From Paracoccus alcaliphilus (GTDB lineage: Bacteria > Pseudomonadota > Alphaproteobacteria > Rhodobacterales > Rhodobacteraceae): a stretch of DNA of 64,000 nt. The stretch covers positions 2,242,001 through 2,306,000 of the forward strand of contig NZ_CP067124.1 of NCBI RefSeq assembly GCF_028553725.1, in the 5' to 3' direction. Below are positions 18,250-27,221 of the stretch, one piece after another; the first letter of the stretch is position 1, and each line of letters opens with the position of its first letter. Below the pieces are notes generated by a model. That model made no database searches, had not been told where the DNA came from, and was given only the letters and a program-made list of their open reading frames with translations. Position numbers and translations under genes: made by a program.

Positions 18250-19341
18250 TCAGCCTTGCCACAGAACGGCTTCATCGATGCCGGCAAGATCGCGGCACCC
18301 GGTCAGCGCCATGGCGACCTCCAGTTCGGCGCGCAAGATGGTCAGCATATGGGCGACGCCCCGCGGGCCGCCGACCGCCAGCGCATGGATCTGGGGACGA
18401 CCGATCAGCACCGCCGAGGCTCCCAGCGCCAGGGCCTTCAACACATCGGTGCCGCGGCGGACGCCGCCGTCGCAGAGGACCGGAATGCGGCCCGAAACCG
18501 CGCCCACGACGACGGGCAGCATTTCGGCCGTCGCCGGCAGTCCGTCCAGCGCGCGACCGCCGTGGTTCGACACGATCAGCGCATCGGCGCCGATATCGAC
18601 CGCGCCGATCGCATCATTGGCGCCAGAGATGCCCTTCAGGATCACCGGCAGTTCGGTCTGCATTTTCAGCCAGGCGATATCCTCCCATCTCGGGGCGGCG
18701 TCCATCAGGCCAAGGAATACCGCGCTGCGGCCCGGCTCGGAGCGGATCTCGGGGGCCGCCATGCCGTCGAGATTGACGGCGCGGATGTCCTCGGGCAGGC
18801 GGAACCCGGCGCGTTGCTCCATGTTGCGCAACCCGTTCACTGGTGCATCCACCGTGACCACCAGCGCCCGGTATCCGGCGTCCTCGGCCCGGCGGACAAG
18901 GCGCAGCGTATCCTCGCGCCGGGGCTGCATATACAGCTGGAACCACAGCGGGCCATGAGCGGCGGTGGCGATCTGCTCCAACGGCAGGCTGGCCTGGGTC
19001 GAGACCACAATCAGGCTGCCGGTCGCACCTGCCGCCAGCACTGTCGCGGTCTCTCCCTCGGGATGGACCAGACGGTGAAAGGCCACTGGCGCAAGGATCA
19101 GCGGATGCGGCAGGTCCAGCCCCAGCAGGTGCAGGCCGGTATCGGCGCCCCGCAGATCGGCCAGCACCCGGCCTTGCAGCCGGATCGCCTGCCACGCGGC
19201 AAGATTGGCGTCGGCGGTCAGCCCGTCCGCGCCAGCCCCGTCGATATAGGCGCGCAGCGGCGCGGGTATCCGCTCGGCGGCGTGACGTTCGTAATCGCAC
19301 AGCGCCACGACATCGGCGGGAATCTGGGCCGGGCCGGCCAC
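18250..19341 (-). CDS. FMN-dependent alpha-hydroxy-acid dehydrogenase
   Basis: A 363-residue TIM-barrel flavoprotein of the glycolate oxidase/L-lactate dehydrogenase (LldD) family, which oxidises 2-hydroxy acids to 2-oxo acids. It has APVAFHRLVHPEGE near residue 84, LWFQLYMQ (FMN and substrate region), VTVDAPVNGLRN, and the catalytic LIVSNHGGRALDG with its histidine. DGGVRRGTDVLKALALGA then binds the FMN phosphate. The start is a GTG three bases after the PiuC-type gene stop, so the two form an operon. The exact substrate cannot be told. Confidence 0.85.
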   Translation of the reverse strand: MAGPAQIPADVVALCDYERHAAERIPAPLRAYIDGAGADGLTADANLAAWQAIRLQGRVLADLRGADTGLHLLGLDLPHPLILAPVAFHRLVHPEGETATVLAAGATGSLIVVSTQASLPLEQIATAAHGPLWFQLYMQPRREDTLRLVRRAEDAGYRALVVTVDAPVNGLRNMEQRAGFRLPEDIRAVNLDGMAAPEIRSEPGRSAVFLGLMDAAPRWEDIAWLKMQTELPVILKGISGANDAIGAVDIGADALIVSNHGGRALDGLPATAEMLPVVVGAVSGRIPVLCDGGVRRGTDVLKALALGASAVLIGRPQIHALAVGGPRGVAHMLTILRAELEVAMALTGCRDLAGIDEAVLWQG

Positions 19342-19344
19342 CCG

Positions 19345-20028
19345 TCAGATCTCGGCCCAGTGGCGGATCATGTTGTGGTAATGGGCGGTGATGCCCGCCA
19401 CTGCCGGATCGTCGTCGGGCAGCATCGCGCGGATGCGCATGATCGACATGTCCAGATCATACAGCATATGCCGCTGCCAGTCGTCGCGCAGCATCGACTG
19501 CGCCCAGAAAAACGACGCCCAACGCGAGCCCCGCGTCACCGGTGTCACCGAATGCAGCGAGGTCGCAGGATAGACCACCGCATGACCGGCGGGCAGCTTG
19601 ACCGCATGCTGGCCATAGGTGTCATGCACGACCAGCTCTCCGCCGTCGTATTCCTCGGGCGGGGTCAGGTAGATCGTGGTCGAGACATCGGTGCGGATGC
19701 GCTGCGCCGTGCCCGGTATGACCCGGATCGAGCCGTCCACATGGGCACCGAAGGTCATCCCCTCGTCATAGCGGTTGAACATCGGCGGCAGGACATGGGC
19801 GGGCAGCGCGGCCGAGGAATAGGTCGGATTGCGCCCAAGCGCCCGCAGCACGATATTGCCCAGTTCTCGCGCCTCGGGGCTGTCCACGGGTATTTGCAGG
19901 TTGTTCTTGACCTTGCCCGCCTGATCGCCAGCGGTGTTGCGGCCGTCGATCCACTGCGTCCCGTCCAGCACCTGCCGGATATAGGCGACTTCCTCGGGGG
20001 TCAGCAGGTCGGGGATGGTGATCAGCAT
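19345..20028 (-). CDS. PKHD-type Fe(II)/2-oxoglutarate dioxygenase (PiuC-like)
   Basis: A 227-residue protein, the normal size of the PiuC/YbiX family. It has the double-stranded beta-helix iron site H-x-D in FGAHVDGSIR and the distal H in TSLHSVTPVTRGSRW with the 2-oxoglutarate-binding arginine. It is a cytoplasmic enzyme genetically linked to TonB siderophore receptors in many bacteria; its substrate is not known for certain. I chose the ATG at 20028 (MLITIPDLLTPEEVAYIRQV). The longer frame to 20109 runs into IS1182 sequence, whose edge at 20094 cuts the native upstream region. Confidence 0.88.
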   Translation of the reverse strand: MLITIPDLLTPEEVAYIRQVLDGTQWIDGRNTAGDQAGKVKNNLQIPVDSPEARELGNIVLRALGRNPTYSSAALPAHVLPPMFNRYDEGMTFGAHVDGSIRVIPGTAQRIRTDVSTTIYLTPPEEYDGGELVVHDTYGQHAVKLPAGHAVVYPATSLHSVTPVTRGSRWASFFWAQSMLRDDWQRHMLYDLDMSIMRIRAMLPDDDPAVAGITAHYHNMIRHWAEI

Positions 20029-20093
20029 GTCAGGCCCTTGGCAGATACGGATTTCAAAGGCGACGATAATGGGTGGCGGCGAGAAAGTTAAGT

Positions 20094-21242
20094 AGTCGGC
20101 TCTGAACAACCGTGTCAGGCGGGCAATGCTTGCCTGTGAAGGGGCCTTGCCGGATCACTCCTCGCTGACGCGCATCCGGCAGCGTTGGGGCGCAGATGTT
20201 TTCCGCCAGATCTTCATACATGTCGTGCGACAGTGCCAGGCGGCGGGCCTGGTTTCGACTGACACCGTCCACATTGACGCCAGCCTGATCCGGGCGAATG
20301 TCAGCATGGACGCACTGGTTTCGCGCCATCTGGATGCGGTCGAGGCCGCCCACGACGACGCCAATGGCGCCGAGCGGGACGCGCGCACGAGCGGCAAGTT
20401 CAAGAAGCTCTGCCGCACAGACCCGGACGCGAGTTGCCAGCGGATGCGCCATCGGTTCGAGCACCGCTGGCGACGCGACATCCTCCAGGGCGCCGCTGCG
20501 CCCGGCCTACAAGCAGCACACGGCCGTTGACGATTTTGCGGGCGTCGTCGTCGATGTGGAGATTGTGACCGGCGAAGAACATGACACGGGCCGGTTCGAC
20601 GAGCGCCTGGAAGCGATCGAAGCGACCCCTGGGGTTACCCCGGGCCGGATCACGGCGGACAGGCTCTATGGCATTGGCCGGATTTACGCCGCCCTTGAAG
20701 ACCGCAGGATAGCAGCCGTCATCCCGCCTCTTCGTGCCCCCCGTCGCAAGGGGGCGCAGGGCTTTCCGACCGAGCGGTTCAAGTTCGATCCCCATCATGA
20801 TGTGGTCCGCTGTCCGGCGAGGAGGCGGCTGACCCCGAGAAACGTCACAAAATCCGGGCAATGGTATCGCGCCGACCGGCATGACTGCGCGCGCTGTCCT
20901 CTCAAGGCGCAATGCCTGCCCCGGGGCGCGCCATCCCGCAGGGTGCATATCGTGACAAACCACGCGGCCATCTTGCGCGCTCGACGCAAACGCCTGGCAT
21001 GGGGAAAGGACGGCCATGCGATATACACCCGGCATCGCTGGCGCGTCGAAGGCACCCACGGCACCGCCAAGACGCTCCACGAACTTGCCAGAGCCATCCG
21101 CAGGGGGCTCGAGAACATGAGGATGCAGGCCCTTCTGACGGCCATCGCCATGAACCTCAAGAAACTGGCAGCCGCAATGATGCTGTTGCTCTGTTCGATC
21201 ATCGAAATCCGCGCAGTCCGACCAAACCCGGCGGCAGCCTGA
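20094..21242 (+). pseudogene. IS1182-family transposase, truncated and frameshifted
   Basis: The first frame reads LPDHSSLTRIRQRWGADVFR and DTVHIDASLIRANVSMDALV (first catalytic D). Near 20470 the reading shifts to another frame that continues AYKQHTAVDDFAGVVVDVEI, ITADRLYGIGRIYAALEDRR and RHRWRVEGTHGTAKTLHELA (catalytic E). The usual first hundred residues are missing, so both an N-terminal truncation and a frameshift are present. The first 55 bases recur at 2874-2928. Confidence 0.85.
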
Positions 21243-21282
21243 AACAACTTCTTCAACAGTCCCCACTGGATCGTTTTCCAAT

Positions 21283-21669
21283 GGACGCTCTCGAACGGCC
21301 AAGAGCCTCTTTCGGAGGCCCCGTTATCGGGTCGAAACGTCCACTGGACGTTTCTTTGCCTCAAACTGCGCCCGCCGCATGATGATGCGCCCGGATCACG
21401 GTGCTGTCGACCATCTGAAGTTTGTCGGGCGCGATCCCCGCGTGGTTCAAAGCGTCCAGAATGTCCTCCCACAGCCCCGGCAGGGTCCAGCGGCGGAACT
21501 GACGATAGCACGACGACCACTTGCCGAACTCTTCTGGAAGATCTCTCCACGGTGCGCCTGTCCGTGCGATCCAGAAAATCCCGCCCAGAACAAGGCGATG
21601 ATCTGAGGGTTTATGCCCGTTTGGACGCCGGACGGCATAGATGAACCGATCGAAAAAAGGCCCACTCAT
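21283..21669 (-). pseudogene. IS5-family (IS427-like) OrfA with start of OrfB
   Basis: The minus-strand frame from 21669 encodes MSGPFFDRFIYAVRRPNGHK through WIARTGAPWRDLPEEFGKW to VDSTVIRAHHHAAGAV. This is a complete-looking 102-residue IS427 OrfA, normally joined to OrfB by a frameshift. OrfB starts (PITGPPKEALGRS-like) but is cut at about 21283, where the IS1182 end abuts. The element is therefore truncated. Part of it is repeated in inverted orientation at 17479-17694. Confidence 0.82.
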
Positions 21670-21782
21670 CGTCAGATATCAGGTTCCGCGCCAAGCTCAT
21701 CTCCAACGTAGAGATGATCTTGAATCATAGATCGCTGGTAAGTGGAACCCATTTTGTCAATAAGACTAAATATGTTGCTGAT

Positions 21783-21856
21783 TGGAGCGGGTGAAGGGAA
21801 TCGAACCCTCGTCTGGAGCTTGGGAAGCTCTCGCTCTACCATTGAGCTACACCCGC
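21783..21856 (-). tRNA. tRNA-Gly(CCC)
   Basis: On the minus strand it begins GCGGGTGTAGCTCAATGGT and ends CACCCGCTCCA with encoded CCA. The acceptor stem GCGGGTG pairs fully with CACCCGC. The anticodon loop TTCCCAA gives anticodon CCC, which reads GGG. The T arm is GGGTTCGATTCCC. All 74 nt are in place. It marks the right border of the IS-rich region. Confidence 0.96.
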
Positions 21857-21906
21857 GTGCGGGTTTGCTATCGCATGGAGCATGGGCGGTCAAGACGGGA
21901 TGGAGC

Positions 21907-22329
21907 TCAGCGCAGGCCCATTTCCGCGAGGGCGGCCGCCATGGCCGGGGGCAGGGTCTCGGCGCTGTCTGACTGGCCGGTCAGGTCGGGCGGGGCGTCC
22001 TTGCCCGACAGATAGCGCCAGCCCTGAAAGGGGCGGCGTGGGACCGCGGCGACCTGAATCAGCTTTGGGTCGAGGATCAGGGCGCAGCGGCGGATGCCGT
22101 CCTCGCCCTCGCGGGGTTCCAGTGCCAGAAGGCGTTGGCGGGCCAGCATCATGCCCTTGAACACCCAGTAGATCGATCCGCCGTCGAGCAGCTCGGCCTC
22201 TCGCCGGGGCCACATGCGGGTCACATGCATGGCGGGGTTGTCACCAAAGCGTTGCTGCTGCCATTGGCGCAGGTCCTCGGGGCCTTCGGCGCCGACGCAG
22301 AGCTTCATCAGGTTGAGGGATCCGGGCAT
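21907..22329 (-). CDS. DUF1489 family protein
   Basis: A 140-residue conserved alphaproteobacterial protein. The N-terminus LMKLCVGAEGPEDLRQWQQQ and the central WVFKGMMLARQRLLALEPRE and PFQGWRYLSGKDAPPD are characteristic of DUF1489. It has no membrane segment or signal peptide, and its function is unknown. The start could be the ATG at 22329 or the one at 22308. It begins the conserved core segment next to tRNA-Gly. Confidence 0.85.
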   Translation of the reverse strand: MPGSLNLMKLCVGAEGPEDLRQWQQQRFGDNPAMHVTRMWPRREAELLDGGSIYWVFKGMMLARQRLLALEPREGEDGIRRCALILDPKLIQVAAVPRRPFQGWRYLSGKDAPPDLTGQSDSAETLPPAMAAALAEMGLR

Positions 22330-22450
22330 GGGGGTAATCTAGGGGTGGGCGGCGCGGGCCGCAAGCGGAGAGGGAGGGGCGCTGCCCCTCTTGGCCTGCG
22401 GCCAATTCACCCCGAGGTATTTTCAAGGAGTGCGAGGGGCGGGCGGTGGC

Positions 22451-24106
22451 TTAGCGTTCGGTCAGTTTCAGCTCGATCCGGCGGTTCCGGGCCATCGATT
22501 CGGGGCTGTCATTGGGGCCAACCGGGCGGTTGTCGGCAAAGCCGGTGGCGGCGAGGCGGTCGGCGGGAAAGCCCAGATCCTCGGTCATGAAGCGGACCAC
22601 GGCCAGCGCCCGGGCCTGGCTGAGTTCCCAGTTGTCGCGATAGCGGCCGCTGCCCGAGAGCGGGGTGTTGTCGGTATGGCCGTCCACGCGGATGATCCAG
22701 TCGATTTCGCGCGGGATCTCGGCGGAGATGTCCGAGAGCATCCGGGCGACGCCGGCGATCTGGTCGCGTCCGCCGGGCGACAGCGTGGCGGCGCCGGGGG
22801 CGAAGAGGACTTCGGACTGGAATACGAAGCGGTCGCCAACCACGCGGACGCCTTCGCGCCCCGAGAGGATCTGCGACAGGCGGCCGAAGAATTCCGAGCG
22901 GTAGCGGGCGAGATCGCGGGCCTCTTCCTCGGCGCGCTGACGGGCTTCGGCCTCGAGCGTCAGGCGGCGGTCCTTTTCCTCGGCCGCCAGCAGCAGGGCG
23001 GCGTTCAACTGCTGGCCGAGTTCCTCGACGCGCAGTTCCGCGGCCTCCTGCTGGCCGCCAGAGGCCTCGAGCAGCGCCTGAAGCGAGCCGAGCCGGGCGG
23101 TCAGCGAGGCCACCTGTTCATTCAGAAGTGCCACCCGGCGCTGGCTGTCCGAGGACAGGCGTTCCTGTTCGGCCAGTTGCGATCGGGCTGTGGCCAGCAG
23201 GGCGGCCTGACGCTCGGCCTCGGTGCCAGCCTGTTCGGCATCGGTGGCCAGATCGTCGCGGGTTGCCTCGGCGGCGGCCAGAAGGGTCAGCGTTTCCTCG
23301 GCGCGCTTGCGGCTTTCTTCCAGCGCCAGTGTCATGGCGGTCAGTTCGCTGTCGGCGCCTTGCAGCCTTTCGCGCAGGGCGCGCGCGGCTTCGGCTTCGG
23401 TCAGGCGGGCGGTTTCGGCCTCGTCAAGGGCGGCCTCCAATGCGGCCGTTTCCGCTTCGCTGCTGCGGCGCAGATCGGCGATCAGGGCTTGCAGCGCCTC
23501 GTTCCGGGCGGCGGCGAGGCGGGCCTGTTCGGTCTGCTCGTCGATTTCCGAGCGGGCGGCGGCGATGGCCAGTTCGGCGGCAGAGGCGCGATCCTGCTGG
23601 TCCGACAGCTGCGTTTCCAGCGCCAGTTGGCGGCTGCGATCAGCGGATCTTGCGGCCAGAAGGGCGGCCACTTCGGCCTCGAAATCGGTGAGGCGGCTTC
23701 GGGCCTGTTGCAGTTGTTCCTGTCCGGCCTGCAACTGGTTGTTCAGGCGGGCGATCCGGGCGGCGCGGTCGCGGGCCTCGGCCTCGGCCTCGCGGGCGCG
23801 TTCGGTCTGCGATTCCAGTTCGGCCTGCAAGCCGGCCTCGCGTTCCTCGGATGCGCCAAGCGCCGAGCCGAGCGCCGAGACCTGCTGGCCAAGCGCCTCG
23901 AGCCGCTGTTCCTGCCGCGAGATCGTCTGATCCTGATCGGCGATGGTGTGTTCGCGCAGCCCGATGGTTTCGCGCAGCACCGATTGCACCACCAGCGTCA
24001 CCGTCAGCACGAAGATCAGCACCAGCAGCAGCGTCGCCAGCGCATCGACATAGCCCGGCCAGATCGAGGTCGCGAAACGGTTGGAGGAAGAGCGGTTCAG
24101 CGCCAT
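22451..24106 (-). CDS. OmpA/MotB-like peptidoglycan-binding membrane protein
   Basis: A 551-residue protein with one N-terminal membrane helix (YVDALATLLLVLIFVLTVTLVV), then about 350 residues of alanine/glutamate-rich coiled coil. A C-terminal OmpA-type domain follows, with DWIIRVDGHTDNTPLSGSGR and ARNRRIELKLTER, that would bind peptidoglycan. It is the partner of the ExbB/MotA-like protein just upstream (one base between the genes), so the pair resembles a proton-driven stator anchored to the wall. It is not a flagellar MotB: no flagellar genes are near and the coiled coil is unusually long. Confidence 0.8.
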   Translation of the reverse strand: MALNRSSSNRFATSIWPGYVDALATLLLVLIFVLTVTLVVQSVLRETIGLREHTIADQDQTISRQEQRLEALGQQVSALGSALGASEEREAGLQAELESQTERAREAEAEARDRAARIARLNNQLQAGQEQLQQARSRLTDFEAEVAALLAARSADRSRQLALETQLSDQQDRASAAELAIAAARSEIDEQTEQARLAAARNEALQALIADLRRSSEAETAALEAALDEAETARLTEAEAARALRERLQGADSELTAMTLALEESRKRAEETLTLLAAAEATRDDLATDAEQAGTEAERQAALLATARSQLAEQERLSSDSQRRVALLNEQVASLTARLGSLQALLEASGGQQEAAELRVEELGQQLNAALLLAAEEKDRRLTLEAEARQRAEEEARDLARYRSEFFGRLSQILSGREGVRVVGDRFVFQSEVLFAPGAATLSPGGRDQIAGVARMLSDISAEIPREIDWIIRVDGHTDNTPLSGSGRYRDNWELSQARALAVVRFMTEDLGFPADRLAATGFADNRPVGPNDSPESMARNRRIELKLTER

Positions 24107-24107
24107 C

Positions 24108-25475
24108 TCAGCCGCCCCGGCGCGGAGGTTCCGGGATGTCGGGCAGCAGGTCGTCGCGGAACCTGTCGCCGAAATTCGCCGCCCGCACGGCGCGGGTCAG
24201 CACCAGCAGATCGGCACGCAATGCGTTCACCATATCGTCGCGCCCATCGTTCAGATCGGCGGCCAGCCGGGTCAGCGCGGCCTCGATCCCCGACAGATCG
24301 GCGGCGGGCGAGGGGCGGCGTTGTTGCTGGGCCAGTTCCAGCATCTGATCCTGCCCGTTGGCCAGTCGGTTCAGCACATGCGTCAGATCGGCGCTGCGGG
24401 CGATGGCGGCCTGATTTTCGGTCTCGCCGTGCTGGGCCAGCGATTCGATGGCCTGCGCCATCACGATCACCCGCTCGTCCGTCATCAGCGCCTGATCGTC
24501 GCGCGCCGCGTCGCGTTCGGCGTAATACAGCTGCAAACGTTCCATCTGATTGGCCATCTGCTCGAAAAAGCCCGAGATGGCGGCCTGATCCAGACCGTCG
24601 CCATCCGATCCGGCCAGACTGACGCGGGTAAAGCCGGTCATCCATTCTTCAAGTTCGCGATAAAAGCGGTTCTGGCCGTGGGTGACGAACAGTTCCAGCA
24701 GCCCCACCACCAGCGAACCGGCCAGACCCAGCAGCGACGAGGAAAAGGCCGTGGCCATGCCGCCCAGCTGCGATTCCAGCCCGCTCATCAGCTGGTCAAA
24801 GACCTCCATTCCGGTCTGGCCTTCCTCGGGTGCCAGAGCGCGGATGGTTTCGACCACCGCCGGAACGGTGATCGCCAAACCATAGAACGTCCCCAGAAGG
24901 CCAAGGAAGATCAGCAGGTTGGACAGGTATCTTGTGATGTCGCGCAACTCGTCGATGCGGGTGGCGACGGAATCGAGGATCGAGCGCGCGGCCCCGGTCG
25001 AGATGATCCCCGCCGATGGCCCGCCCGCACCCAGAAGCGCGGCCAAAGGCGCCAGCAGCCGGGGGGCGCTGTCACGTTCGGCCTCTCCTTGCGCGGCGAC
25101 GCCTTTTTCGACGGCATTGCGGCGGCGTTCGGCGAAACGCTCGATCCAGCTGACCGAGCGAATCAGCTGACCGACCTGCCAGAAACAGGTCAGGATGCCG
25201 ATCGCAAAGACCGTCAGGATCAGCCCGTTCAACCAAAGATTGGCCTGAAAGATCGGCAGGATGCGGCCATAGGTGAACCAGCCGCCGACGCCGACCAGCA
25301 CCAGCACGGTCAGCATCAGCACGATCTGGCGCACCGGCTGCGAGAAATGCGGATTGGCCGCTGCCCCGCCCACCGGCCCGCCGCGTGTCGCGGTGATGCG
25401 CTTGCCGGGCAGGTGCAGGCGGGTCTGTCTGGATGCGGGCTCGCCGGGACGCTGGCCAGAGGTCGGATCGCTCAC
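24108..25475 (-). CDS. ExbB/MotA-like proton-channel protein
   Basis: A 455-residue inner-membrane protein. Two membrane helices near the N-terminus (QIVLMLTVLVLVGVGGWFTY and LWLNGLILTVFAIGILTCFW) are followed by the ExbB/TolQ/MotA-type pair with LIFLGLLGTFYGLAITVPAV and AFSSSLLGLAGSLVVGLLEL around residues 190-260. A long cytoplasmic tail completes it. It is encoded directly upstream of the OmpA-like partner. Together they should form an ion-driven complex acting on the envelope; the cargo is unknown. Confidence 0.8.
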   Translation of the reverse strand: MSDPTSGQRPGEPASRQTRLHLPGKRITATRGGPVGGAAANPHFSQPVRQIVLMLTVLVLVGVGGWFTYGRILPIFQANLWLNGLILTVFAIGILTCFWQVGQLIRSVSWIERFAERRRNAVEKGVAAQGEAERDSAPRLLAPLAALLGAGGPSAGIISTGAARSILDSVATRIDELRDITRYLSNLLIFLGLLGTFYGLAITVPAVVETIRALAPEEGQTGMEVFDQLMSGLESQLGGMATAFSSSLLGLAGSLVVGLLELFVTHGQNRFYRELEEWMTGFTRVSLAGSDGDGLDQAAISGFFEQMANQMERLQLYYAERDAARDDQALMTDERVIVMAQAIESLAQHGETENQAAIARSADLTHVLNRLANGQDQMLELAQQQRRPSPAADLSGIEAALTRLAADLNDGRDDMVNALRADLLVLTRAVRAANFGDRFRDDLLPDIPEPPRRGG

Positions 25476-25571
25476 ATGGACGCCTTTCGTTTCACAGATG
25501 CGTCATTCGGGCCGAAGCTTACGAGGCCGCAGCGCCGTTGCCAAGCACTGCGAAAGTCCCGCACCTGTTCA

Positions 25572-26120
25572 TTATTCCGCCATCAGGCGGCGGACATCGG
25601 CGGACAGGCGGTCCAGTTCGGCATCGGCCAGCCCGATTTCCGCCAGATGGCGGGCGGTGTTGAACAGGTAATCACAGTTCGGCCCGCGCCCGCCGCAGGC
25701 CCGCGCGATGATCCGCGCCTGTTCCGACAGTGCCAGCCCGCCCGCATATTGCCAGTGGTCGCGCCGCATCACATAGGCCAGCGCCTCGATCCTGCGCCCG
25801 TCATCCAGCCGCAGCGGCAGGATCGCCTCGCGATAGGCATCGGTCGAAAGCTCGCGCGCGCGCAGATAGGCCATCACCTCGGCATGATCCTGCGCGCCGA
25901 TGCGCATCGCCAGTCCGGCGCAGGTGCCGCCGTCCTGCTCGTCCAGCCCCAGCACCAGCCCGGGCGCCTCTTCAGTGCCGCGATACATCGTCGAACGCAG
26001 GCAGAAACTGCGGGCATATCCGCTGACCCGCGCCTTGACCGTCTCGACCGGGTGAAACCCCGGGTCCCACATGAGCGAGCCATAGCCGAACACCCAGGAA
26101 ACCGTCGTCATCTGTCGCAT
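25572..26120 (-). CDS. ChaC-type gamma-glutamylcyclotransferase
   Basis: A 182-residue protein starting WVFGYGSLMWDPGFHP, the nucleotide-like substrate loop of ChaC proteins that cleave glutathione to 5-oxoproline and Cys-Gly. The catalytic glutamate region is in VMAYLRARELSTDAYRE. The end NCDYLFNTARHLAEIGLADA is also family-typical. Translation may start at 26120 or at the ATG at 26111. It lies alone between divergent and parallel housekeeping genes. Confidence 0.85.
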   Translation of the reverse strand: MRQMTTVSWVFGYGSLMWDPGFHPVETVKARVSGYARSFCLRSTMYRGTEEAPGLVLGLDEQDGGTCAGLAMRIGAQDHAEVMAYLRARELSTDAYREAILPLRLDDGRRIEALAYVMRRDHWQYAGGLALSEQARIIARACGGRGPNCDYLFNTARHLAEIGLADAELDRLSADVRRLMAE

Positions 26121-26210
26121 ACCCTTTTACCGGTCTTGAAGTTAGGTCACGATGCGCGCCGGTGAAACCCCGCCATTGCGGCAATGGGGCGCGAAAGGAA
26201 CGGGACAGCG

Positions 26211-27218
26211 ATGCGCAGGCTTCTCGGATCGGTGCTGCTGATTGCGGCGGCAATCGTCGGATTGTGGATCGTCGCCGAGAACTGGGCGGCGGGCAGGCTG
26301 CGCGATCTGATCGCGGACCGGCCCGATATGCAGGCGGCGGCGGTCCAGCCGCTGCGCGCGCCGTCGCGGATCGGCCTGCGGCTGGATCGGCCCGAGATCC
26401 GGCAGCCGGGAATGGCACTGTCGGCCGACTGGCTGGAACTGTGGCTGTCGCCCCTGTCCCCGTTGACCGCCGTGGCCGTGCCAGCCGGGGATGGTTGGCT
26501 GGACCTGTCGGGCCAGCGGCTTCCCTATACGCTGGCCGATACGCGTGCGCAGGTGGCGCTGTCGCCGCTGAACCGGATGGCGGTGTCGCATCTGGCGCTG
26601 AATGGCGGGCCGCTGAACATTGACGGGCAGGTCTTGCTGAACCGGTTGCAGGCGCAGGCCGATCTGGACGGGATCAGCCCCGAGGGCGCCGCCTATGACC
26701 TGCGTCTGATGCTGGACGGGCTTCAGGGCTATCGGCTGGCCCTGCTGGGGCTCGCACCGCTGGCCTTGCCCGGCGTGCTGTCGGTCGAAGGGGATGGCCG
26801 CCTCTGGCTGGACCGCGCGCTGGGGGGGCAGGAGGGTGACGAGATGCCGCGTGTGCTGGGCTTTGCAACCACAGGGATAGAGATCCGGCTGGGCGATCTG
26901 TCGGCGCGGCTGATCGGGCGCGTCCGGCAGGGCGGTGATGGCCGGGCCGAGGGGCGGGTCGCCCTTTATACTCCCGACGCCGAGGGCTTCATTCAGGCGG
27001 CGGCGACCTCGGGGCTGATCCCGGAGGATGGGCAGATGCTGGCCCGCGCGATGCTGAAACAGATGAACCGGATGCCGATGCCCGCGGCCCTCACGCCCGA
27101 CGGGCTGGATTTCCCGGATCCCGCAGCGACAGAAACGCGGATCCCGCTGGTTTTCCGCGATGGCCAGATGTTTCTGGGCGTGATGCCGGTCGGGCCTGCG
27201 CCCCGCTTCCCCGGCTGA
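26211..27218 (+). CDS. DUF2125 family exported or membrane-anchored protein
   Basis: A 335-residue protein with an N-terminal hydrophobic segment (RLLGSVLLIAAAIVGLWIVA) and a beta-rich remainder, including WLELWLSPLSPLTAVAVPAG and DFPDPAATETRIPLVFRDGQ. This is the pattern of DUF2125 proteins of alphaproteobacteria; function unknown. The ATG at 26211 follows GAAAGGAACGGGACAGCG, a usable ribosome site; the in-frame extension to 26184 is unlikely. It converges on the prephenate dehydrogenase gene. Confidence 0.8.
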   Translation: MRRLLGSVLLIAAAIVGLWIVAENWAAGRLRDLIADRPDMQAAAVQPLRAPSRIGLRLDRPEIRQPGMALSADWLELWLSPLSPLTAVAVPAGDGWLDLSGQRLPYTLADTRAQVALSPLNRMAVSHLALNGGPLNIDGQVLLNRLQAQADLDGISPEGAAYDLRLMLDGLQGYRLALLGLAPLALPGVLSVEGDGRLWLDRALGGQEGDEMPRVLGFATTGIEIRLGDLSARLIGRVRQGGDGRAEGRVALYTPDAEGFIQAAATSGLIPEDGQMLARAMLKQMNRMPMPAALTPDGLDFPDPAATETRIPLVFRDGQMFLGVMPVGPAPRFPG

Positions 27219-27221
27219 GAA

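Noticed and set aside
18184..20091. 635-residue plus-strand open frame
   Set aside because: It runs antisense through two well-supported enzymes (dehydrogenase and PiuC-type) and is made of low-complexity His, Gln and Arg-rich sequence.
22391..24622. 743-residue plus-strand open frame
   Set aside because: Antisense of the coiled-coil OmpA-like gene; its regularity reflects the repeats of the real gene.
24081..26165. 694-residue plus-strand open frame
   Set aside because: Antisense of the ExbB-like and ChaC genes, crossing gene borders without regard to them.
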